Positions 1-10,541 of a DNA stretch of 64,000 bases are shown in pieces. Made by a program: the position numbers and the translations under genes. Below the pieces are notes generated by a model. The model saw only the letters and a list, made by a program, of their open reading frames with translations. It made no database searches and was not told the DNA's origin. Origin of the DNA: Rhexocercosporidium sp. MPI-PUGE-AT-0058 (lineage: Eukaryota; Ascomycota; Leotiomycetes; Helotiales). Position 1 is the stretch's first letter. Each line of letters begins with the position of its first letter. The DNA lies in the NCBI GenBank assembly GCA_020746875.1, contig JAGTJL010000010.1, forward strand, positions 682,001 through 746,000, read 5' to 3'.

Positions 1-1875
1 AGTGGCCATCAGGTAATGGCGACGGGCTACACGAGATGTGACGACTCGCTCAGTGATACCAGCAGTAACAGCACCCTTGACGATGGCAGCAACGGAATCC
101 ATGGGTCTGACAACCTTGGCTTGAAACTGAGGTGGTACATGTAGCTTGATCTGTTGGAAGAGATACTCGGAAGCGCCAAATCCACCAACAACCAGAACGT
201 TTTGAAGTGTTCTGTTCTGTGCTTGAATGGCGATGATTTGGTTCCGTACCAACTCCAAAATTCGGTTTACCACAGGCTCGAAACATTGCAGAATCTCCTC
301 GTTGGTGAAAGTCATGTAACCTTCCTCGATACCTGCCTCAGGGAACTCTGCTTCGATACCAACATCCACAGCCCACTTCTGGTTGTTATTCCGGAAATCG
401 GCCTTGATTCTGTTCTCAAAATCCATGATGCACTTTGCGTAAACTCTTCCAGCTGTTTTTGACCCATCTGGAAGCTTCATCTTTCGGATCTTGGTTCGGA
501 GGATATTGCTGAAATTTCGGTTCAGTGCTGTTGACCCGCAAGAATCACCAGAACCTGCTGTACACTCGGAAACTGTGAAAGGGGACTCCTCTTCGACTTC
601 GTAGGCGATTAAATCGACTGTTCCGCCACCACAATCCACGATGAGCACAGCATCGTGAACCTTCAGGTTCAACAGTCCAGCTTTTGAACAGAACAACGCA
701 GCTGCTTCTGGCTCGGTGATGAGGGTCAGTCTGTTGTCATTCTCATCACGAAGGAAACCAGCTTGAATCGCAGCAGCTCGGGTCGCGGCCTTTCCAGCAT
801 CGTTCCAGATAGCTGGTACTGTGAGGTAGTATCTGATATTCCGCTCTTCTCTGTTGAACACTTCTCCCAATGTTTTCTGCAACTGACTCCGCATCGCCTG
901 TCGAAGCTTGAAGAGGTAATCAGCCGCCACATCGATTTCAGACTTCCCAGGAGGAAGGGGTGGAAGGTTGATAGGATCGATATATGTATTCCCGGAAAGC
1001 ATAAGTTGAAGTTTGAACCATTCGACCTTCTGCACACCTGGCTTTGGGTATCCGGTTGGCGCCAGCGCATCAGCAATATCAGGTCCCCAGCCCACAACCT
1101 TCTGGTATTGATCGTAGTATAATACGGTCGGAATCTAAATTTGTCAGCCTGTGAAATATCAGTTTTGACCTGACTTGGCATACCTTCTGCTTAGTATATG
1201 ATCCAGCTCCTGGCCATTCTGTAATGATGTCTTCCTTTGCTTCTGTGTTCGTAGCAAATGCGAACGCAACACCGGAGAAAGTAGTTCCCTGTAAGCGCAA
1301 GTGTTAATTAGAGTCAAATAAACCAGTTCCTCCAGACTTACAAAGTCAATACCAACGATTAGCTGCGCCTTACTGCGTCCAGCTCCCTCAACCTCAACAG
1401 CATTGTTCCTGTTTGCATACTGTGCTGCAGCAACACTGTTACCCCCCACAGGAAGTGGAGCCCCGTACTGCGGTGGTCCGTACCCTGGAGGTCCGCCTGC
1501 TGCCGGGGGCGCTCCCATACCGCCAGCGGGGTGACCAGGAGGATAGCCACCTGTAGCAGCAGTATTGATCGGAGGAGGGCCTCCCATTACCTGCGACGGC
1601 GGTGTTCGAGGATTCCCCGCCATAGGGCTCTGTGTGCGACCGGCGGCAGCTGGAGCTGGAGCATAGTTGTTTGTATAGCTAGGTGGTCGCCCACCAGCAC
1701 CGTTATGATTCATTGGGAGGCTGGTCGTTGAGGAGGTTGTCGAGGTAGAAATGGGACGAAGCTGTGGCGCCGAGGACGAGGTGGGGGGGTTCTGTGCGAT
1801 GGTCGGGACGTTGGCGCTCGATTTGCGTTTGGAGCCGAATCCCAGGCCTTTAAATCGGGAGTTCATAGAACTCAT
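1..1875 (-). CDS. Hsp70-family actin-like ATPase protein (3' end beyond window)
   Basis: Exons read leftwards from the ATG at 1875: 1875-1342, 1288-1184, and 1134 to the window edge. Both introns (1289-1341 and 1135-1183) have GTAAGT or GTATGC donors and join in phase 0. The 591 residues present start with about 165 residues of Ser/Pro/Gly/Ala-rich low-complexity sequence. The nucleotide-binding fold follows: phosphate-1 loop VGIDFGTTFSGVAFAF (from about 174), a VLIVDCGGGTVDL phosphate-2 loop, and a VVGGFGASEYLF adenosine motif. It lacks the close similarity to canonical chaperone Hsp70 and resembles the fungus-expanded Hsp12A-like branch, whose roles are poorly known. Cytosolic location is inferred from the absence of a signal peptide. 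The stop codon and any C-terminal domain lie outside the window. The family call is firm; function is not. Confidence 0.85.
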
Positions 1876-2583
1876 GTGGTCGAGGAGGTGTAATCAATGC
1901 GAGGGAAAGGAAAGGAGGAAAGAAAGGAAGATCGAGGAGGGGCGTGGGGAGGGGTGAGGTTCGTGTTCGCGTCGTTGCTGTCAGCCAACCTCAAACTAGC
2001 GAGTCCACTGAACTGAGGCTGAGCTCCTCTTGTCTTTTTGCTTCCTGAAGTCCTGGAGGGGAGGGGGACGGGGGGGAGGGGCGTTCCCTGGGTCGTCCTT
2101 GCGCGGAAGGGTTACGAAGAAGTGGCTGCGCGCATCAGTCTGCAGGAATAATATATCGAGCAGAGCAACGGGCGAATACGGCGCCGGGATGGGTTGCGAG
2201 AGGGCTCGGCTTGTGCTGAGTTTGGGTACTGTGCGGTAGATGGTGGAGAGGATAAAAGGCAATGGAAGAGAGGAGGGAGAGGTGAGGTGAAGTGAGGTGA
2301 GGTGGTTGAGGGCGGCACGGAAGAGAGATAGCTCGTGAGTGAGCTGGAGCTGAAAGGCAGGTCGGTTGGTTGGTGGGAGGAGGGATGGTTGGGTTGGGGA
2401 GGAGGGATCCTTCTCGCTTTGTTCCAGATGCAGCTGCTGGCGGTGGGCTGTGGTGGAAGGAAGGACGCCACGCCGGTCGAACAAGTACAATTAAATGCCA
2501 GTTCAATTGAGTCCTGTAATTGAAAACGAGTGATGCATGTGTTACAAAGTACAAGCTTCAGTCAGGACGTTGACGAAGTTAGA

Positions 2584-2630
2584 AGAGAGAGAGGGGGGAG
2601 GGAGGGAGGGAGGGAGGGAGGGAGGGAGAG
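2584..2630. repeat. GGGA/GGAG tandem microsatellite
   Basis: About 47 bp of AGAG followed by consecutive GGGA units on the plus strand. It has more than four closely spaced runs of three or more G, so it could form a G-quadruplex or H-DNA. It lies about 0.7 kb upstream of the Hsp70-like start codon. Confidence 0.85.
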
Positions 2631-5082
2631 CAAGCGGTGGAGAGAAGGACGACGGACGGACAAGAACATCAGGACTCTGCAGGCCGCTGGCGCATTGCAC
2701 TTGACATCAATTGGTGCTACAACTCTACAGTTACTGGCGTCACGGCGTGGCGGCCATCCGATTTCAACTTGCTCAGCCTCACAACTACAGCTCGTTTTGC
2801 TCTTGGCTTGGCCCCGCAGTCAGGCTGTCCATGGAGGATTTTTTTTTAAAAGCAAGTCTGCCTTACAGAGTGAGACGAGACAGGAATGAGAATGAGCAGG
2901 ACAGGAATCAAGTAAGTGAGTGAGATGTTTCCAAAGGAAGGATTATCAATAAATTCAGTAGTGTCAGTAATTGCTGCCCAGCCCAGCTCACCACAGCAGA
3001 AGCCAAAGAAAGGGAGTCCTGAAAAGTCCTGCCACGCAGATGTTGCTTCTTCAGCCCCCAAGTACGGAAGCGCTGTCTGATTGGATGGCATCTTGGCTAG
3101 AACCCTGCTGCCTCTTGGCGCATTTGAGGTTATTCACATTCCTTGTTGGGTGCTTTCGCGTTTGAAATCTGTTTGCGGCCAAGTAAAGCTTCGTCTTTTC
3201 GTCTATGTTTCTATATTTCTAGGTGGGGAAATCATTCACACTGGATTGGCCATAGTCATTGGTTTTCAGACTGCATATAGGGCCCGCATGAGAAGAGATG
3301 GCGGGATTCAGGAGCTATGTGCTGCAGTACGTTTAGTTGAGCTTGAGTTACGGTGTACTTGCTTCTTGAACTTTTATCTGGGAGAAATCTAGCTAAGTGG
3401 TTGTGGGAGAAGAAGTCCCAATATGATCTCACAGTGAACCATCAAGCATATACATTTTTTTCTTCATATAGCAAATGTGCATACCAGGTACTATTCAGTA
3501 TTGTTGTTGATCAATGGTGTACTGTACGATCAGCTGAGAAGTGTCACCCAACAAGGTCCAGCTCTCTCCGCAGAGTACAGTCTGGTCTGACCGGAAACCC
3601 ATGACTTGATGTAGCTTTGTACAGCTGGTCCCAAAGAAGCTTCACGGTTCCCCGCAGACTCGGTATCGGGAGCTTAAATAACATTCAGTCCCGAATGTCT
3701 CACACATGGCTAGGTACGTGCAGAACTTTGCACGAACTGCATGGCGTCGACATCACTATGTCTCTCAACTAATGTGCAGCCAGGTCAGCTTGATCGGGTG
3801 GTGATCATGCCACCTCTTCTTTCTCTTCCAAGAATATCCTGTAAGATACAAATTGTTTGCAGAGAAAACTTTTCAGACAAGTATTTCAATCAGATGAAAT
3901 CAGGTGGGAAGCTATTCCCGGACCTCTCGCCTTCTTTTCAAAACTGGGGAAAAGAAGAGGCTGGCTGGCTGGTCTGGAAACACAGATCTGACACTACCGT
4001 CGGATTGCCGCAAGGAGCTAATCTGGCCTTTGAACTTAAGATCTCACAATCCCTTCGGGCAATGGTGTGGTCGTCTTCTTCTCATCAGAAAGGATATATC
4101 CATCCAGCTCTCAGCCACCAATCACATTCCACTCTTCAACCTCCGGTGAAGTCGGTCATCATCAACAGTGTCAAATTGTCGTCGGCCCCTCGAAACACCG
4201 GGTCCAGCACACTATCGCCTGTTCCGTCATTAGTGGAGCTTCAACAGCTTCCATCCAACAGCTAACCCTAAATCTCGCCATTGTCACAATTGGGCCGAGA
4301 TTCTGCAGAACATCTGTACAGTACGGGTACCCATCGGCCATCGACCATCGACCATCTAATCCAGATCCAGACCTTGAACTGCTGCACCGCATATGAGGTG
4401 CAGGTGCATGCCAATTACTTAGGCTCTGAAGAATCGGGCCTCCCTGACGACAGCGGCGCCGAGGACTAGAGGGACGAGTAGGTCCAGAGGAGCAGACGAC
4501 CATCGGCCATCACCAGATTGATTGACTTTTGATCCCACCACCACCGCTGCGGACAGTTTCCCCTCCTTTCCCACCCCTCTGATGTGCCAGGACGGGCAAG
4601 CCATAGGACCAATTGGCGCCCCATCAGTCGACCCAACCAACCTTGAACCATACTCTGCTGCTGCTACTGCTGCTGCCAGCTGCTGTCATTCGTCTCCTTG
4701 CCCCGGCGTGCTCCTCCCTCGCAGATTCCTGGAGTTGTACGGCATTCCGGCCCTTCTCACGGCTCTCAGCGAATGAAGCGTGACGCTTGATCTGCTCGTC
4801 TGCCCCTCCTTCCATCCCGTCCATTTTGCTGCCCCGCCAAATCCGCCAACTTTGGCTTGACAACTCCACAACCTCACAACGTCGTCCTTAAGAACTCGAA
4901 GGGCCCCCTTGCCCAGCCCTTCTTCTTCGAATCCGAGATCTTCTTCCCCTAAACTTCCTCGTTCACATTCACTCCCACCTACAATTCATACACCCATTCC
5001 TTACAAACCCCATAAAGTCTCGAGTCGAAACCCCATCAGCCTCGTGCACTTCGCTTCCTTCGCCTTACTTGCAATTGTTCTG

Positions 5083-5143
5083 GTACGCTACTCCGTTCCA
5101 TGACATGGCTGTGCTTGAAAACTGACGCCATTCTCTGCTGCAG
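5083..5143 (+). other. Probable 5' UTR intron of glucokinase
   Basis: A 61-nt segment with a GTACGC donor after 5082, an AACTGAC branch-like sequence and a CTGCAG acceptor ending at 5143. It contains two upstream ATGs (near 5100 and 5105) that splicing would remove from the leader. This is inference from splice consensus only. Confidence 0.4.
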
Positions 5144-5299
5144 ATTGTCCAATTCATTTTCGCGGACACCCGACCAGGCTACTTGAGAAGCGTACCCTTC
5201 TTCCCGACACCATACTCTCCCCCCGCCAACGTCGAAAAAGGAACCTGCGAACCCCCCACACCCTTTCCTGTTGAACCGCTTGTCTCGAAACCACACACA

Positions 5300-7104
5300 A
5301 TGGCTCTCCAAGCTGCGACTAAGAAGGTGGTCGAGGAGTTTACTCTGCCAAATGAGCAACTGCAGGAGATCGTGAAGGAGTTCATCCTGGAACTGAGTAC
5401 GTCATAGGAGTTTATACTGGAAGGGAATGTATTTCTGACCATGATTTAGATGAGGGATTGGAAAAGAATGGCAGTACCATGAGCCAGATCCCAACGTACG
5501 TCACGGCAGTACCAGATGGAACAGAAAAGGTAGGCAGGTTACATACATTTGCTTGTTTGCGAACTAACAATATCTAGGGCCTCTACATGGCTGTTGACCT
5601 TGGAGGAACTAACTTCCGAGTTTGCTCAATCCAGCTGAATGGTGACACCACGTTCAACCTTGTACAATCAAAAGTAGCTGTTCCACCCGAGCTCATGCGA
5701 GCCAAAACTGCACAAGAGCTCTTTGCTTTCTTGGCAAAACAGATTGAACTATTCCTTAAGACCCACCACAACGATCAATTCCAGCGTCACATTCGAAGAC
5801 GTCCTACCGTTAGCACACCAGAAGGATGGCGTCCACAGGAAGTCTTCAGACTAGGTTTTACTTTCAGTTTCCCAATCAACCAGGTGGGTATCAACAGCGG
5901 GAATCTCATGAGATGGACAAAGGGCTTTGATATTCCTGATGCGGTGGGGAAGGATGTTTGTGATCTGTTGCAGAAGGAAATTGATGCTCTCAACCTTCCT
6001 GTTAAAGTGGCTGCCTTAGTAAACGACACTGTAGGGACGCTGATGGCTCGTTCATATGCTTCTCCAGGGAAGACCGGAACCTTGCTTGGAGCAATTTTCG
6101 GTACTGGTACCAATGGTGCGTATGTTGAGAAACTTTCCAAGATCACTAAGCCTATGGAAGGCGATTTCGACAAGACAACCGGGGACATGGTTGTGAACAC
6201 CGAATGGGGCTCCTTTGATAACGGGCTGAAGACTCTTCCAAACACCCGTTACGACGTACAGCTGGATGAAGAAAGCATCAACCCAGGGATTCAAATGTTC
6301 GAAAAGCGAATCTCGGGTATGTTCTTAGGTGAACTTCTTCGTCTCGCTCTCGTTTCGATGGGAAAGGACCCTGCAATTCCTCTTTTCCGCGACGACAACT
6401 CCTCCCAAAACGATTACCACTCCACGGCATCAATTGAAGAGAACTCACCGCTGCACACCAAGAATGCTGTTGACAGCAGTATCCTCTCCTTTTCCGAGGC
6501 TGACGAGAGTGATGGACTCCGCGCCGTTCGACAGGCCATCTACAAGAACCTGGGAGTATCCGCAGCCAGTATCGAGGATGCTCAAGCCGTCAAGCAAATT
6601 TCCCATGCCATTGGACTCCGGGCTGCACGTCTGGCAGGTGCTGCCATCGGAGCAATTGTCATCCATACAGGGCGCTTGAACCCAGGTGCGTCCTCGCCTT
6701 CCGGTCCCAAGTCCACTGCGGCCATCGTCCAAGATGTCAAGAACCTCAAATTATCCGAAGCCGCTTCTGCCACTGCCAACAAGCTCGCTGATACTGCAGG
6801 TCTCGCCGTGAACGAGGATGAGATTGTAGATATCGGTGTTGACGGCAGTCTTGTGGAGTTCTACCCCGGGTTCATGGACTCGATGCGCGAGGCTCTCCGC
6901 TCCATGCCAGAGATCGGTGCAGCTGGCGAGAGGAGGATTCGAATCGGTATCGCCCACGATGGGTCTGGTGTCGGAGCCGCTCTCATTGCTCTCGTGGCTG
7001 CAAAGATCGAAGCAGCTAACGACCCGGATCAGATGGAGGACGCGAAGAGGAAGCTGAGGAATGTAAAGGAGGATCAGGATAAACCAGCTGTTGAGTTGGC
7101 CTAA
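5300..7104 (+). CDS. glkA: Glucokinase (hexokinase family)
   Basis: ATP-dependent phosphorylation of glucose to glucose-6-phosphate at the entry to glycolysis, in the cytosol. Exons: 5300-5396, 5450-5529, 5578-7104, giving 567 aa. The sequence shows the phosphate-binding loop DLGGTNFRV (about 66-74), the hexokinase signature starting LGFTFSFP and ending RWTKGF (about 151-176), the catalytic Asp in LVNDTVGTL (Asp209), and a C-terminal adenosine-binding segment GIAHDGSGVGAALIAL. It is longer than yeast hexokinases (about 485 aa) because of an acidic, Ser-rich insert around 330-370 and a Pro/Ser/Ala-rich insert near 430-460, which suits the mould glucokinase branch rather than hexokinase proper. 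The ATG at 5300 follows CACACAA and is the first in frame after the leader. The leader is pyrimidine-rich with a probable intron. Confidence 0.93.
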
Positions 7105-10100
7105 GCTTGAATGCGAAACAGATGTCGCAGATGTGGAAGCTGACCTAACAAAATACCCTCATGTTGATGGATGTTCTATAGTGTGAGGGATTGGTCTGAT
7201 GGACAAATGAACGAATGGAATGAAATGCATGATGAGGGTGCGAATGCAGATGTGGAATGTTTTGTTATATATAGGAGTTAGGAAATGCAAATGCTCACCT
7301 TGAACGAATGGAACAAGAGTGACCTGCTTGATGCTTCCTTCTGTTCTCCTTCTCTCTCTCAATCCTGCTGATCTGCTCTACGCGTATTGAATCTTCTCCC
7401 TACTCGAGCACAGGATCCATGATTCGGGACACTCTGGCTCGTTCCCCATCCTAATTACCCATAGAAATATATCGATCCCCCCCACCAAACAACCTAGAAC
7501 AACTCAACTCGACCCAGTCTAGCTTAGCTCTGAATCCACCCAACCGCGCCTCTAACGCTGTGATATGATTGAACGAGCGACGAAGCATCATGCAAGGAAA
7601 GAAAGAGGGAGACAGACCATCAAAGAAAAAGGACTTTTTTTGTTGCACGCCGTCAGAAAAGAGCCGTATCGACTTTCCCTTTTTCCATGCGCGGACGACG
7701 CCCAGGACCCATGCGCTTGGGTGGTTGAGGGGGCGGAGGGAAAGCGCAGCCGGGTTCGCGGGCAGGGCGGCACGAAGCGAGGGTGTTTTAGCTGGGGGTG
7801 TTTGGGAGTCAAAGGGGGGGGGCAAAAGGGAGGGAAGGTCGACGCGAAGGGCTGAGGGAGATGGGGTTTTGGGATGTCGATGGTTGGGGGGGAGATTCAT
7901 GGATAGGGGACGGGGAGGGAGAGGGGGGAGGGTATTTTGGGAATTCTGGGTTTTGGAAGAGGGGGGAGATCGGATGGTTTGGCCTGGGTAGGGGTTGCAT
8001 GGTGAGAGGGGAGGGAGGAATGGGAAGGTTTATGCGAGTTCGTTGATGAGCTGTTCAAGGCATAATAAGTCAACGTGGTCTGGGTTCTGAGTTAGCGGGT
8101 GGGATTACGAGTGGTGAGGTATAAATCGTTACAGTTTCTTGTTGGTGGATGGGCTTTTCACTATATGCAGGTGATCAACGGGCGGTTTGGAACTGATGCA
8201 TGGAGTGATGTGATGGGTTTGACTCGATTCAGATCAGTTCCGGATTTTGCAATCTCTTTTTCTATTCCATCCTTCTGTTTGAAGTGGAGAATGAAGTTAA
8301 ACGCTGTGGAGGGAGTTCTGCTCGGAGGTTTATGAGCTGTTGGATTTTGACAGCAGAGGAAAAAATGGCAAGCATTCTGGAATTGACGACGGTTGGTCCG
8401 TTTTACCACTGTTCTTACAGCCACGAGGTACGTACCTTAGACATCTGCTTTACATGCCCATTAGACACTCCGTTATCTTGGGTACTGGAACAAACCTTCT
8501 TCCCCATCGCACTTCTGCACCAAGCACCACCACCACAGAAGGACACTATCGGATGCGCTCAATTCGCTTGGTGCGATTGGGGGTTTAAATAGGTTTGGGT
8601 GAAGTATTTAGACTGTATTTTGAGGTTCGAAAAGCTTCTTCGGTTGAACTCAAACGTAGATTATTGACTGTGTAGGTTGAGTGCCTACACGATTCAATAG
8701 TCTATGTTTCTGAGGTCCTGTAGTGAATCTTCACTGCACAATGTTCACTCATGTAGCATCGTGCTGTCTCACTCTGTGGATACTCGTCACAAACTTCACT
8801 AGCTTGAGAGAGATGGAGCAATGAACTGTCCGACGTGTATCTGTCCGCTATGCTGTTGAAGTTCTGGGGAACTGTACTGCATACGTAGATATCACTCGAC
8901 TTGAGAAACGTAGCCTCAATATAGAGGACAGGCTGGCGAAGGCCAATTTTATGTGTGACGTTCCATCGTGGCGTATGCGGTTGGGTGACATAGGTTAAGA
9001 GCACACTTCGTATTGGGGGCATGATCTGAAGAGGGATACCATGCTATAAAAACGGGATATCTCTTCTGACAAGGGTAGTTGAAAGATGCAAGTTGACAAT
9101 CAATCTGAGAACGGTAGCGATAATCAGGCCGTTGATCGTGTACGACTTGAGACCTGGCAGTACCTTCAAGCTTCAAGGTATCTTTTCTTGAATACTATCC
9201 CATTCGGATTCTTCCTCAGATTGTTCTTGAATCTTTGAAGCTCCAAAGGTTCTCTGAAGAAACGGCCTGCTAACAGGACTAGGGGATGGAATCCTGTATG
9301 ATGTGAAACAGATGTCTCTCATTTGCAGATCAGGCTTCTCTATCTCCACCCTCCCCGCTCCAACCTTGGTTTGTGAGATCGACTTCGCTCAACAGCTGTC
9401 TTCGCTCTTCCGCTCAAAGAGTAAGGTATTTTAATTCTATTCAACGTAGCGTTTAAAACATCCCGCTCTTCTGTACAAATCAATAGTTCCTGTTTTAAGG
9501 TTTTCACTAAATCATTTAGGATGATCACGAAAGCGCATCTTCAGATGGGTGTTTTCTTGTTGAGGTCCGAGAAGAGCAGTGATATATGATCATCCCCTTG
9601 GGAAGGAGACAAATGCGCTAGTGCCCCCGAAAAGAGGCTAGAACCTCGAAGGAAGATTGGTGGAGATGTTGATGGGATGTTAGCTCCTTAAAACGGAGAG
9701 TATTGACAGCAAAGTGCAGCATGATGATCATCATGCTTGCAAATAAAGTTTTTTGACTTTTTGACTTTTGCATTTCTAACAGTGCCTGCATTCTGTCATG
9801 CAAAATGTTCGGCATGATTCTCAGACATATTCTTGGCACATTCTCCTCTCCTAGAATGAATGCAGAGGAGGCTCTCAAAATGTTGCTATTTCCCGGTCAT
9901 AGATAAATAAAACTGATTCAGGCATCTCTTGGCACATGCTTCTCCTTACGCCTCTCTTTCAAGCTAAGTCCACACATTCCTCTAGCTAGATTTCCGTCAC
10001 CTGAGGTAACGCAGAAGAAGAGGAAGAATGCCATTTCCAAAGATTTTCGGTGTGAACAAATCTATCTCTGGTTGGTGTAGGAATCACACGGACTTCAATT

Positions 10101-10541
10101 CACTGTACCGTGTGCTTGTTTATTTATCCCAAGGTTGATGAAGGAAATATTACCAGTCCTCATCGCAAGTAGAAAATTCACTGAAGATATGCATACGAGT
10201 CTTCTACAATGTTCAAGTTGGAGGACTTAACCTTGATAATAATTACATAAGTCTATGAAGCACACAAGCATTTGGCTCACAGGACGGCTTTTGCTTTTTG
10301 GCCCGATTTGGAATGCTTCTCTATCCCCTTTGCCAAAAATCAGCCACCGAGTACAGCCAAGCCATTCCTTCTCTCCACCTCACTTTCGTAACTCTGTTCT
10401 ACACATTCTCAGCATATCTCACAGCTTGTGTAGCAACATGAACTTGAAAGTAAACACTACAACAGTGCAAAATTATCCACTATAAGATGACGCCAATTAG
10501 GCCCCAGAGCGATGACTTACGCATCAACACTCTCCTCAATC
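7105..10541. other. Long intergenic region, no gene recognised
   Basis: This 3.4 kb lies between the glucokinase stop and the M43-like gene. Open frames inside are short and of biased composition; none carries a motif I recognise. From 7720 to 8050 the plus strand is unusually G-rich with long G runs. From about 9400 to 10500 it becomes AT-rich, probably the promoter of the downstream gene. No tRNA or repeat family was recognised. Confidence 0.5.
7790..8045. repeat. G-run-rich low-complexity tract
   Basis: About 250 bp in which the plus strand is dominated by GGGG/GGGA runs with few C, giving extreme strand asymmetry. It could form G-quadruplexes on the plus strand, or be transcribed as a pyrimidine tract from the minus strand. 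No coding motif was seen. Confidence 0.6.

Larger units (their letters stand above)
1876..5299. other. Divergent intergenic region between Hsp70-like gene and glucokinase
   Basis: This 3.4 kb separates two divergently transcribed genes and presumably holds both promoters. I see no protein with recognisable motifs on either strand. The stretch 2030-2640 is strongly purine-rich on the plus strand (pyrimidine-rich on the sense strand of the Hsp70-like gene) and contains the GGGA repeat listed separately. From about 4540 to 5300 the plus strand is C/T-rich, as expected for the glucokinase leader. A probable leader intron lies at 5083-5143 (GTACGC donor, AACTGAC branch-like site, CTGCAG acceptor). 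Confidence 0.5.

Noticed and set aside
7451..7991. Overlapping open frames of 60-150 codons on both strands
   Set aside because: Explained by the G-rich/C-rich low-complexity tract lacking stop codons.
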